A DNA stretch of 64,000 nucleotides from SG-bin7 sp964498095 (GTDB taxonomy: Bacteria > Bdellovibrionota > Bdellovibrionia > Bdellovibrionales > SG-bin7). Below the pieces are notes generated by a model. It did not search any database, was not told where the DNA came from, and saw nothing but the letters and a program-made list of their open reading frames with translations. The position numbers and the translations under genes were made by a program. The stretch's first letter is position 1; every line of letters starts with the position of its first letter. Positions 9,166-16,964 of the stretch are shown here, piece after piece. The stretch covers positions 186,001 to 250,000 of the forward strand of contig CAZCFY010000001.1 in the NCBI GenBank assembly GCA_964498095.1, in the 5' to 3' direction.

Positions 9166-9354
9166 TTACTTCTTTATTTTTTTAGGTTGCGTACCTGAAT
9201 GGTTGCGCCAATTGTTTTCTGGGTTAGTACGATATTTGTTGCGCCAGTTTTCCCACGTTTTTTCGGGCAAGTTATGGCGAATCTGACCGTTATTGTCGAA
9301 AATAGCGGGTTCTTTTCCGAAGAGAAAATTCCAAACTGGCGTGAGAAGTCCCAT
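9166..9354 (-). CDS. Small tryptophan-rich hypothetical protein
   Basis: A 62-residue basic protein with four tryptophans and a repeated W..W(R)N pattern (TWENWRNKYR, NNWRNHSGT). The ATG has an AAAGGA site nine bases upstream. Composition looks coding rather than random, but there is no recognisable domain and no neighbour in the same direction. The overlapping longer frame (9174-9446) is judged spurious. Confidence 0.5.
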   Translation of the reverse strand: MGLLTPVWNFLFGKEPAIFDNNGQIRHNLPEKTWENWRNKYRTNPENNWRNHSGTQPKKIKK

Positions 9355-9418
9355 GTTGCAAAATCCTTTGCGAGAAGCGTTTTACAATTAATGTAATCTA
9401 TCATAAATTTCTTTCCAA

Positions 9419-10072
9419 ATGGAAAAAGAATTAGGGCAAAATTCAACTGAGATCGCGGCTTATTTCGACAAATTGTTAAATCCTGAAGATGAAATTTTGC
9501 GCATCATTCGCGAGCGTAGTCGTGAACATGGCCTGCCAGAAATCCAAGTGGCGCGTTATGATGCGCGTCATTTAGAGGTTCTCGTGCGTTCAATGCGAAT
9601 ATCACGGGCCGTAGAAATCGGAACATTGGGTGGCTATAGCGGAGTTTCGCTTTTGCGCGGGCTTATCGGTGATAAAAAACTCTATACTTTTGAGTTAAAT
9701 AAAAGAAATGCGGAGGTCGCTAGCGACGCCTTTGCTCTTGCGGGATTTAAGAACGAGGTCGAAATTTTTATTGGTCCCGCCCTTGAGAATTTGCAGAAGA
9801 TAGAGACTGAAGGTCCTTTTGACTTAGTTTTCATCGATGCCGACAAACAAAATTATGTAAATTATTTTAAATGGGCGAAGAGGAATTTAAAACTTGGCGG
9901 CGTTGTCCTTGCGGATAATACCTTTGCTTGGGGACAGATCGCCGCAGTAACGGACGACAAAACTGTTCAAGCGTTGCAGCAGTATAATAAGTTTGTGGCT
10001 GAAGACTCGGATTTTCGCACCACTATTATTCCCACAAATGAAGGCCTGACTTTTTCAGTGCGAATTCGCTAA
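9419..10072 (+). CDS. Class I SAM-dependent O-methyltransferase
   Basis: The protein belongs to the caffeoyl-CoA/catechol O-methyltransferase family. AVEIGTLGGYSGVSLL (64-79) is the SAM-binding loop, FELN the acidic residue after strand 2, FIDADKQNYVNYF (138-150) the metal site, and VLADNTF the second metal-ligand segment. With 217 residues it has the usual bacterial length. The physiological substrate is not evident; catechol- or flavonoid-like acceptors are known for relatives. Confidence 0.9.
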   Translation: MEKELGQNSTEIAAYFDKLLNPEDEILRIIRERSREHGLPEIQVARYDARHLEVLVRSMRISRAVEIGTLGGYSGVSLLRGLIGDKKLYTFELNKRNAEVASDAFALAGFKNEVEIFIGPALENLQKIETEGPFDLVFIDADKQNYVNYFKWAKRNLKLGGVVLADNTFAWGQIAAVTDDKTVQALQQYNKFVAEDSDFRTTIIPTNEGLTFSVRIR

Positions 10073-10094
10073 CGGCGAAGATTTCTTGGTGGTG

Positions 10095-10355
10095 TTATTC
10101 GCAACTCAAATTTACACAATAATCCATAAACGAAAGCTGCTGATCTTCATCGGGGCCGCGTTTTGATTTCTTTTCTTTGAGATATTTTAAGCTATCAAAG
10201 CACTTCTCGGCGGCAAGTTCGTAGGCAGCACTCTCGGTTTTCGCATTTCCTACGAATGTGCCGTATCCCTCGGTTTTTAGTCGGCAAGTAGCGGCTCGAG
10301 TTTCAACACTCATTAATAAGATAAAAAGCCCACCTAGAATATAAAACGATTTCAT
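10095..10355 (-). CDS. Small secreted cysteine-containing protein
   Basis: This 86-residue protein has a signal peptide ending near VETRA, leaving about 65 residues with four cysteines (TCRLK, EKCFDS, DYCVNLSCE). It probably folds with disulfides in the periplasm. AAYELAAEKCFDSL resembles DUF4189-like small secreted repeats, but no family can be assigned. The gene is monocistronic. Confidence 0.6.
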   Translation of the reverse strand: MKSFYILGGLFILLMSVETRAATCRLKTEGYGTFVGNAKTESAAYELAAEKCFDSLKYLKEKKSKRGPDEDQQLSFMDYCVNLSCE

Positions 10356-10543
10356 GTGATGCCTCCTAGTTTTATGAAAAGCATAGGATGTGCCCGGCAG
10401 TGCGCGTATAACGGTTATTACGACAAGTTTAAAGGGAGGAGTGCATTTTGGACGTAATTTGATAGCACTTGAAAATGAGGAATTCAGGTGTATAAAGTTT
10501 TAACACCCCTAAAATCGAGATAATGTAACATAATACCTTAAAT

Positions 10544-10972
10544 ATGAAAACCCCAAAAACAACAGTCAGTTATATAGAACAAATTAAAAATACTCTCTCC
10601 TGGGAAGAGAAATACAAAAATATTATTGAATGGGGGAAGTCATTGCCGCCGTACCCGGATCAGTTTCGTGAGGAAAAATTTAAGGTTAAAGGCTGCCAGA
10701 GCCAAGTTTGGCTCCATGCCGAGCGTGGCGCGGATGGCGCCGTACTTTTCAAAGCTGATAGCGACGCCTTATTGGTTAAGGGATTAATCGCCGTACTGAT
10801 GAATATTTTTAACGAAAAAACACCCGAGGAAATTCTCGCCGTCGATTTAAGTTTTGTGAAAGATGCGGGTCTGGATCAGCACCTAACTCCCAGCCGCACG
10901 AATGGACTTTTTGCCATGATCAAACAAATCCGCTCTTACGCTCAAGCATTTTACCTTATGGATAAGCGTTAA
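10544..10972 (+). CDS. sufE: SufE-family cysteine desulfurase activator
   Basis: SufE accepts sulfur from the SufS cysteine desulfurase for Fe-S cluster assembly. KVKGCQSQVWL places the active cysteine at residue 51, the same as in E. coli SufE. LIAVLMNIFNEKTPEEIL is the conserved helix and LTPSRTNGLFAMI the C-terminal signature. The protein has 142 residues. The other suf genes are not in this window, so it is encoded apart from them. Confidence 0.95.
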   Translation: MKTPKTTVSYIEQIKNTLSWEEKYKNIIEWGKSLPPYPDQFREEKFKVKGCQSQVWLHAERGADGAVLFKADSDALLVKGLIAVLMNIFNEKTPEEILAVDLSFVKDAGLDQHLTPSRTNGLFAMIKQIRSYAQAFYLMDKR

Positions 10973-11086
10973 TTAGAGTGAATCACCTTCTCCTGAAAAT
11001 TTGAACTATGTAAAATTCCCCTATCTGCGAAGGTTTAAACCCATGGTAGATCTCTGTGTTTTGAATTATTCAAATGGGGAGATAGA

Positions 11087-11677
11087 ATGAGAATTTTATT
11101 AAGTTTACTTATCATGGGAAGTATTAGCTGTGGCAGCCGAAATTCGCCTGAATATGTTGACGGTACAATATTAACAACAAAGTTTTTAAACAGTTATTCC
11201 GGCGAATTCGTTGATGTGGAACAAGGACGTAACGAAGAATTGGTAATTTCTAAAGACGGGTCCATTAAAACGAGCTGGAGCCGACAAGTGGGATACGAAA
11301 ATGACAAGGACGTACCCTATCCAACTGTATGTGAATATGCGCAGGTGGGACATATCGAAAAAGTTTACGAGCGTAGCGAGCTGGCGAGAAGGAAATATCA
11401 ACATCATCTACCATACGTAATAGAAGTAAAAATTTCGCGCGTAGAATTGAATCCACGAACAAGTTCACCAAGCTGTAAAACTTTTGCCACCCGTAATGCA
11501 AAGGGAACCTATAGCTATTACGTCGAACTGATAAACGAGAATCACATTCGCTTGCATAACAGCGGTGGGGGAGATTACGACGGCAAAGGAACGCGCACAC
11601 CAAGTACTTTGGATGAAAACTTTTTCCGCAAAGGCTCTAAAGAATTAGAAGCCGCGACAAAATCTAAAGAAGTATAG
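11087..11677 (+). CDS. Hypothetical lipoprotein
   Basis: A type II signal peptide with lipobox SISC at residues ~12-15 (MRILLSLLIMGSISC) precedes ~180 residues of mixed, charged sequence with two cysteines. A GGGGAG site lies upstream. No domain is recognised. It is followed 9 bases later by another secreted protein gene, so the two are probably cotranscribed and envelope-located. Confidence 0.65.
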   Translation: MRILLSLLIMGSISCGSRNSPEYVDGTILTTKFLNSYSGEFVDVEQGRNEELVISKDGSIKTSWSRQVGYENDKDVPYPTVCEYAQVGHIEKVYERSELARRKYQHHLPYVIEVKISRVELNPRTSSPSCKTFATRNAKGTYSYYVELINENHIRLHNSGGGDYDGKGTRTPSTLDENFFRKGSKELEAATKSKEV

Positions 11678-11686
11678 AGGTAAAAA

Positions 11687-12085
11687 ATGAAATCCATAAC
11701 GTTGGCTCTAATTTTCGTAGCGCAAGCCGCTCTGGCTTCAACGGATGCGTCGTTTATTTATAGCTGTGAGCTAGAAGGTGTTCAGCAGACCGGTAAAGTG
11801 ACGATCGATTCTGAATATGTCATTGGCAATGCACAATGTATGTTTTTTGGAAAAGGTAAACCCGAACTCTGTTGGCGCTTTGAACGCCACGTGCGCGTAA
11901 ACGACATTCATTTAGCGTTACGCTTTAGTGATTCTATTCGCCATTATGCTGACGACAACTATATTAGCTTAGGAAACATTCCAATGGCTGAAGGCGGAAC
12001 CGCTTCACACGCCATAAAAATGGGTATACTCAGAGGCGAAAAAACTTTGACCTGCACATTTTCAGATGTGAACTGGCGGCAATAG
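11687..12085 (+). CDS. Hypothetical secreted protein
   Basis: A 132-residue protein with a signal peptide (MKSITLALIFVAQAALAS). The mature part has four cysteines (YSCEL, AQCMFF, ELCWRF, LTCTF), consistent with two disulfides and a small beta domain. It is the second gene of a two-gene unit with the lipoprotein at 11087. The function is unknown. Confidence 0.6.
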   Translation: MKSITLALIFVAQAALASTDASFIYSCELEGVQQTGKVTIDSEYVIGNAQCMFFGKGKPELCWRFERHVRVNDIHLALRFSDSIRHYADDNYISLGNIPMAEGGTASHAIKMGILRGEKTLTCTFSDVNWRQ

Positions 12086-12172
12086 CAGAGAGAGAGAGTT
12101 CGGCGCCGGAACGCCCAATGATATCCGTTCGGCGTCGACGAAGCGCTGCATCGAGGAAAGGGAACTGTTACC

Positions 12173-12874
12173 TTAAAGGGTGACGTAGACGCGAGAGGAG
12201 TCTTCGAACTCGTCGAGCTCGCCAAGAAAATCTTCGACTTCCTTGCGTTGTTCAGGAGTAAGCTCGGTTTTATTTTTGGCTTTATATGATGGTTCGGCCG
12301 CGGTAATTTTCCATTTGCGGGTAGTTAAACCTGACTTGATGGCTTCAATATCTTCGATAGCGCCGTAAAAATAATAAGTATTACCCTCGCCCTTTTCCAC
12401 TTCGTTTGCGCCGGCCTCGATAGCTTCTTCTTCGGCGTCCTTCATGCCGTCGGGCGCTTGGCCTTCAACTAAACCCACGCGGTCAAACATCCACGCGACG
12501 GAACCACCTTCGCCCATTTGACCGCCGTGACTTTTAAATAATAATCGCATTTCACCGGCAGTTCGGGTGCGGTTATCTGTCTGACATTCGACAATCACGC
12601 CAACTTGATGGGGAGCAAAGCCCTCGTAAGTGCATTCTTCAATCGTATCACCTTCGAGCTGGCCACTACCTTTTTTGATCGCGCGGTCAACGGTGTCTCG
12701 GGAGCAAGCGGCGGCACGCGCGGCATCGAGCGCGCGCCGTAAACGGGGATTACCGTCAGGGTCCGGACCACCCATGCGGGCCGCGACCTGAATCTCGCGA
12801 ACGATTTTAGTAATCATCGCTCCCTTTTTGTTGGAAGCTTCCATTTTACCGGCTTTTTTCCATTGTGCGCCCAT
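12173..12874 (-). CDS. yebC: YebC/PmpR-family DNA-binding regulator or translation factor
   Basis: The YebC signature is complete: the N-terminal AQWKKAGKMEASNKKGAMITK, GNPRLRRALDAARAAACSRDTVDRAI, YEGFAPHQVGVIVECQTDNRTRT and GSVAWMFDRVG. Family members act as transcriptional regulators, and YebC-type proteins also relieve ribosome stalling. With 233 residues it has normal length. It lies 2 bases after the HAD phosphatase gene and is read in the same direction. Confidence 0.95.
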   Translation of the reverse strand: MGAQWKKAGKMEASNKKGAMITKIVREIQVAARMGGPDPDGNPRLRRALDAARAAACSRDTVDRAIKKGSGQLEGDTIEECTYEGFAPHQVGVIVECQTDNRTRTAGEMRLLFKSHGGQMGEGGSVAWMFDRVGLVEGQAPDGMKDAEEEAIEAGANEVEKGEGNTYYFYGAIEDIEAIKSGLTTRKWKITAAEPSYKAKNKTELTPEQRKEVEDFLGELDEFEDSSRVYVTL

Positions 12875-12876
12875 GA

Positions 12877-13731
12877 TTATTCCTCGATCTCAATTACTTT
12901 TGCGTGAAATTCATCATAAAGAAAGTGATAAACGCTGTCATCATTGTGATGACCAATTTGAACATGCGAGTTGGATTTTAGTTCAGGAATTGCATTTTCC
13001 ACCGCGACCGCGCGTCCAGCGGTCGTAAACATCGCGATGTCATTGTGGTTATCGCCGAAAACCGTGACGTGGTGATGATGGATATTAAGTATTTCGGCTA
13101 AGTCCATAATGCCTTGACCTTTATTGGCTTTGGCATCGTGAATCGTCAGGCAGCACCAGTTATAACAATCCCATTCGGTGTAGAAGTGAGTTTTAATTTG
13201 CTCACCGTAAAGCGCCTTCACTTTTTCTTGGAGCTTTAAGAGCGGCTGGGCCGTATCAATAAATGTGAAGCTTAAAAGATGCTCACCGTAAGTATTAAAG
13301 TCGTGTTCGCCCACGCAAATTTTTGCACCCGCGCCGCCGCGGTAATCAATCATCCACTTCATGCCCTCGTTTTTTACATTTTCGGTCATGAAGTATTCAT
13401 TGTCTTTGTAGACACATTCCAAAAATGGATGGGTTCCCATGTCTTGGGCCATTTTGTAAATGTCTTTTGCCATCTGCGCTTCGAGCCCGCGAAACGTGAG
13501 TGGCTTTTCGTTTTGTAAATCGTAGATAAGGCCGCCGTCATGGGTGATAATTGGGAGTTTTAACGGCACGCCTTCAAAAACACTTTTAACGGATGTATAA
13601 CTGCGCGCGCTTGCCACCGTAAAGTTAAGACCCTTGTTTAACAAATCGGTCAATCCCGCTTTCGTTTTTGCCGAAAGCGCTCCGCCCGAAGCTAAAAGGG
13701 TTCCATCCATATCAGATACATAGTACTTCAT
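12877..13731 (-). CDS. Cof-type HAD phosphatase
   Basis: Motif I is VSDMDGTLLASGG (residues 5-17, with D8 and D10 as likely nucleophile and acid). Motif IV is VFGDNHNDIAMF near residue 222, with T/S and K motifs between. The central C2-type cap identifies a Cof-like phosphatase of sugar phosphates or cofactors such as FMN or pyridoxal phosphate. The substrate cannot be told. It is cotranscribed with yebC. Confidence 0.9.
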   Translation of the reverse strand: MKYYVSDMDGTLLASGGALSAKTKAGLTDLLNKGLNFTVASARSYTSVKSVFEGVPLKLPIITHDGGLIYDLQNEKPLTFRGLEAQMAKDIYKMAQDMGTHPFLECVYKDNEYFMTENVKNEGMKWMIDYRGGAGAKICVGEHDFNTYGEHLLSFTFIDTAQPLLKLQEKVKALYGEQIKTHFYTEWDCYNWCCLTIHDAKANKGQGIMDLAEILNIHHHHVTVFGDNHNDIAMFTTAGRAVAVENAIPELKSNSHVQIGHHNDDSVYHFLYDEFHAKVIEIEE

Positions 13732-13780
13732 GACGCACCTAGTATTTCCATAGTTGGCTTTAATTTGTCAAACTACATGT

Positions 13781-14152
13781 ATGAAAAAACTAGGGATTTT
13801 ACTTTTTTGGGGCATGATATCTTCTATAAGCCAATTGGCCTGGGGAGCGAATAATTTATTAAGGCTCGCAGGATTTGAGGTTTATGCTTGGGATAGCGAA
13901 CGCAAACTCAAAGTTGAACAATTAGATCTTACTGTCCTTGATAAAATGAAAAGTGAATTTAAAGATAATGGAAATAATTTAGAATCCGTTTACATTAAAG
14001 ACCAAGAGATTTTAATCTTCCGCGGCGAAAATTCCGTGGTCGCTGCATTTGATAGAAAAGGCGAAATCTTACAATACTCGGGACTTTTGGAAATCAAACT
14101 CGAAGGCAAAGACCAAGCCCAAATTGAATTAGTCGATCTGGTAAAAAACTGA
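13781..14152 (+). CDS. Hypothetical secreted protein
   Basis: The ATG at 13781 gives a signal peptide (MKKLGILLFWGMISSISQLAWG) better than the longer frame from 13754. About 100 residues remain, rich in charged residues with alternating strand-like segments (ESVYIKDQEILIFRGENSVVAAFDRK). No family is recognised. It converges on the queD-like gene at a REP-like palindrome. Confidence 0.6.
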   Translation: MKKLGILLFWGMISSISQLAWGANNLLRLAGFEVYAWDSERKLKVEQLDLTVLDKMKSEFKDNGNNLESVYIKDQEILIFRGENSVVAAFDRKGEILQYSGLLEIKLEGKDQAQIELVDLVKN

Positions 14153-14206
14153 TTTGGTTTGGGTTTTAGCCCCTGGTTTGTTGGCTTTTGACGCGGTATG
14201 GACTGG

Positions 14207-14227
14207 AAAAGGTGTCGGGCACCTTTT
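14207..14227. repeat. REP-like palindrome, copy 2
   Basis: Same 21-base element as 1974-1994: arms AAAAGGTG and CACCTTTT, centre TCGGG. It starts at the stop codon of the leftward queD-like gene and lies between convergent genes. Confidence 0.75.
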
Positions 14228-14625
14228 CAGTATAAAAGCGCGGGGGTGGGCGGATAGCGGAAGTAATTCTTCAAAGTTTCATTCACGCTCACGCAATGGA
14301 GTTTGGCGCCAAATTCTTTTTTGAGTAAATCGTAGAAAGCCATCGCAAGCCCTTCGCCTGAAGGATTCGTGAGAAGTTCATTTAGATTTCTGCCGTGATA
14401 AGGTTTAATGATTCTTTCGTTTACGCGGGCTTCAAAGTCATCGGGGTGAACCAGGAATCCCGTCGTTGGGTCGATATCACCATTAAACGTGACTTCAATT
14501 TTGAAGTCATGACCGTGAAGACGGTAGCATTTGCCAAAGATACGTAGATTTTCTTGGTCCGTCCAATCGGGATTATTTAAATTGTGAAGGGCATGCAAAT
14601 AAAAGCGCTTAGTGAGATAAAGCAT
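14227..14625 (-). CDS. queD: QueD-like 6-carboxy/6-pyruvoyl-tetrahydropterin synthase (with catalytic Cys)
   Basis: The protein has the tunnelling-fold pterin synthase layout: a zinc His in FYLHALHNL (H11/H14), GKCYRLHGHDFKIEV with C33 and zinc histidines H37 and H39, and a C-terminal conserved Glu region. CxxxHGH is the form seen in QueD, which makes 6-carboxy-tetrahydropterin for queuosine. Its start overlaps the end of the second paralogue by 17 bases, so they are translationally coupled. With queG in the window, a queuosine role is the best guess; a folate role is possible. Confidence 0.8.
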   Translation of the reverse strand: MLYLTKRFYLHALHNLNNPDWTDQENLRIFGKCYRLHGHDFKIEVTFNGDIDPTTGFLVHPDDFEARVNERIIKPYHGRNLNELLTNPSGEGLAMAFYDLLKKEFGAKLHCVSVNETLKNYFRYPPTPALLY

Positions 14626-15037
14626 AATCCACCCACATAAACTCGCCCTCGTAGAGACGAACCTTAAGGAGTTTTAATTTACGATCGGGAAGCTGTTTGG
14701 CGACCTCATTATAAAAATAAACAGCCATGTTTTCTGTCGTTGGTATCACGTCCTTAAAAAAGGGAACATCCGTATTTACGAAATGATGATCAAAGGGATC
14801 CGTAACTTTCTTTAACAAATTATCTATAGCGATGAGGTTTATTACGATGCCACTTTCGGGATCTACGGGGCCGTTAATATAAGCTTCTAAAATAAAATTA
14901 TGCCCGTGCCCATGCTCCGAATACATTTTCCCGTAGAGCTTTTTGTTATCTTCGTCACTTAAGCGGGGATTATAGTAGCGATGCCCGCTACTGAAATAAA
15001 CTTTTCTGGCAATCGTAACTTCGGGCAGGTCCTTCAT
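14609..15037 (-). CDS. QueD/PTPS paralogue lacking the catalytic cysteine
   Basis: A 142-residue member of the same fold: zinc His in FSSGHRYYNP and GKMYSEHGHGHNFILE. The position that is cysteine in GKC-type synthases is methionine, so the usual chemistry is compromised. DPFDHHFVNTDVPFF and PTTENMAVYFYNEV match the rest of the active site. It may be a variant synthase (PTPS-III-type enzymes use another residue), or a partner in a hetero-oligomer with the 14227 protein. The start ATG at 15037 was preferred to a TTG at 15049. Confidence 0.8.
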   Translation of the reverse strand: MKDLPEVTIARKVYFSSGHRYYNPRLSDEDNKKLYGKMYSEHGHGHNFILEAYINGPVDPESGIVINLIAIDNLLKKVTDPFDHHFVNTDVPFFKDVIPTTENMAVYFYNEVAKQLPDRKLKLLKVRLYEGEFMWVDYALSH

Positions 15038-15105
15038 ACCTATGACCAATGACCCAAAGATTTAAAAACGTCAATCTTTTCTCAGATTGTGACGATGAAT
15101 AATAC

Positions 15106-15186
15106 ATGCAAGACTTAATGCTTTTTGGACTTAAAGTTTTTATTGTCAGTTTGGCTCTAAGCTTTGTATTTTTCGGGGGATTTTAG
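15106..15186 (+). CDS. Possible 26-residue hydrophobic peptide
   Basis: A short frame from ATG at 15106 encodes a mostly hydrophobic peptide (MQDLMLFGLKVFIVSLALSF...) that could span a membrane once. It lies between the queD pair and the HD-GYP gene and overlaps the latter's stop by 4 bases. The ribosome site is weak, so this is tentative. Confidence 0.25.
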   Translation: MQDLMLFGLKVFIVSLALSFVFFGGF

Positions 15187-16847
15187 CCCACTTTGTTTTT
15201 GTTTTTGCGAAATTGCTCGCCAATCACTGACTGATAAATTTGAGCTTCAACGAAGATTTTCAAAAGTTCACTATCCAGTTTTCCCTCATTCGATTCCATG
15301 TGCAAAATTTCTAAGGCGCGCTCGGTAGAAACGGACTTCTTATAGGGACGGTCCATCGCCGTTAGTGCATCATAGATATCGACAATAGCCATCATGCGGG
15401 ATTGCACCGGAATTCTATCGGCTTTTAATCCGAGAGGATAGCCCGTTCCATCCATCTTTTCATGATGGGCGTGGGCGATGTCAGGAACACCAGCAAGGTC
15501 CTCGGTCCAAGCAATCTGCCGTAGAAATTCGAAGGTGTGTGAAACGTGGGATTCGATTTCTTTTCTTTCTTTTGCGGTTAAAGTGCCCCGGGCAATCGAA
15601 AGCCGTTGGTATTCATCTTCGGTAACAAGCTTTACGCCGAGGTTCCGCGAGGTATTCTCAATCCATTCAAGTAACTTCTTAACATTAAAATCGCGGTCCA
15701 GAATCTGGCTTTCATTGGCTTTCATGATACCGACGCGGATTTGTTCTATCTGTTGGTTAAAACCATTAATTCTAAGCATCGCGGCGCCAAGTTCGGACTC
15801 AATATTGTCGGTATTACCGGCGGCGACACGCCCAATCACGGCTTGCAGAGTATCCCGCCAGTGACGGCTTTCGTGCAAACTCTTCATGCTGTCTAAGCGC
15901 AAGAGCAATGTTTCGAGCTCATGCGGAAATAATTTTTTACCTTTAACAAGGAGATTTTCGCGCACGCCAATTTTTCCAAAATCGTGCAGAAGTGCCGCAT
16001 AGCGGATTTCTTGAATTTGTTCCTTAGAAAAATTCACCGAAGCAAAAAGTCCCGAACTTTGGGAATCCAAAGTTTTAGCGAATTCCACCGTCATTATCGC
16101 GACGCGGTCACTATGACCGCTTGTTGTGGGGTCCCGGGCCTCAATCGCGGTAACACTTGCTTTAACGAAGCTTTCAAACAGATTCTCGATGTCTTGGGTG
16201 AGCTTGGCGTTCTCAAGAGCGACGGCCGCATGGGCCGCGAAAGCCTCTACCAAATGGGCATCATGCTCAGAGAAGGCTACTATATCGCGTTCACCTAATT
16301 TATGGTGGCCACGTTTTTTATTTTTATCCCGTAGTTTATTAACGAGTTGTAGAACTCCTAAAACCTTTCCTTTAGATGTCTTTATCGGCACGGCGAGAAT
16401 GGATTTCGTGCGGTAGCCATTATTTTTGTCGACATCTCTTAAAAAGTGAAAAGGATGGTGCTTGTCGATAACATAGCAGTCGCGAATACGCACGGTGCGG
16501 CCCGATTGCGCCGCATAGCCGGCAATACTTTTATTGTCTATAGGCAGGTAAAGAGAAGGGACTACTTGAAGGCCCGTATTATTTATCATTTTGTGAAAAC
16601 GTAATTTTGTAACTTTGGGAGGGCGCGTGCCGCCAAAACTGTCTTGCGCGACTTTTTCGACCAGGTAAACGCTGGCGCCGTCGGCACCGCTATTTTGCTG
16701 GGCCAAGGTAATAATCATGTCCAAAATTTTGGGAGTTTCGCGTTCTGAAGCCAGTGCCGTGCCCACGGTCAACAAAGCATGAAGCTTTTCATTTTCGTAA
16801 ACTCGACGAAAATCAGAACTTAGAGATTTCTTTTTCTTTCTTATCAA
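15183..16847 (-). CDS. GAF-domain HD-GYP cyclic-di-GMP phosphodiesterase
   Basis: Residues ~20-215 form a GAF sensor domain (GASVYLVEK, IAGYAAQSGRTVRIRD, SILAVPIKTSKGKVLGVLQL). The HD-GYP domain has GHSDR (244-248), LLHDFGKIGV (H288-D289), HAHHEKMDGTGYP (459-471) and VDIYDALTAMDRPYK, all intact, so activity on cyclic di-GMP is likely. About 110 extra residues lie between HD and HHE compared with ordinary members. The start is TTG after GGGGGCG. It is divergent from the phosphatase-PilZ fusion, 117 bases away. Confidence 0.9.
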   Translation of the reverse strand: MIRKKKKSLSSDFRRVYENEKLHALLTVGTALASERETPKILDMIITLAQQNSGADGASVYLVEKVAQDSFGGTRPPKVTKLRFHKMINNTGLQVVPSLYLPIDNKSIAGYAAQSGRTVRIRDCYVIDKHHPFHFLRDVDKNNGYRTKSILAVPIKTSKGKVLGVLQLVNKLRDKNKKRGHHKLGERDIVAFSEHDAHLVEAFAAHAAVALENAKLTQDIENLFESFVKASVTAIEARDPTTSGHSDRVAIMTVEFAKTLDSQSSGLFASVNFSKEQIQEIRYAALLHDFGKIGVRENLLVKGKKLFPHELETLLLRLDSMKSLHESRHWRDTLQAVIGRVAAGNTDNIESELGAAMLRINGFNQQIEQIRVGIMKANESQILDRDFNVKKLLEWIENTSRNLGVKLVTEDEYQRLSIARGTLTAKERKEIESHVSHTFEFLRQIAWTEDLAGVPDIAHAHHEKMDGTGYPLGLKADRIPVQSRMMAIVDIYDALTAMDRPYKKSVSTERALEILHMESNEGKLDSELLKIFVEAQIYQSVIGEQFRKNKNKVG

Positions 16848-16964
16848 TTACGCCCCCAGCCAGGACCAGTATTCTCTTATCGACACAGTCCGATATTTTC
16901 TAAATAATAAAATAAGTCTCAAGGTGAGACGATCTAAATACTTAAAAAGTTAGGGCTTAACTCT

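Noticed and set aside
9174..9446. 90-residue frame overlapping the small tryptophan-rich gene
   Set aside because: It overlaps the methyltransferase start, and the alternate frame has a better start signal and more protein-like composition.
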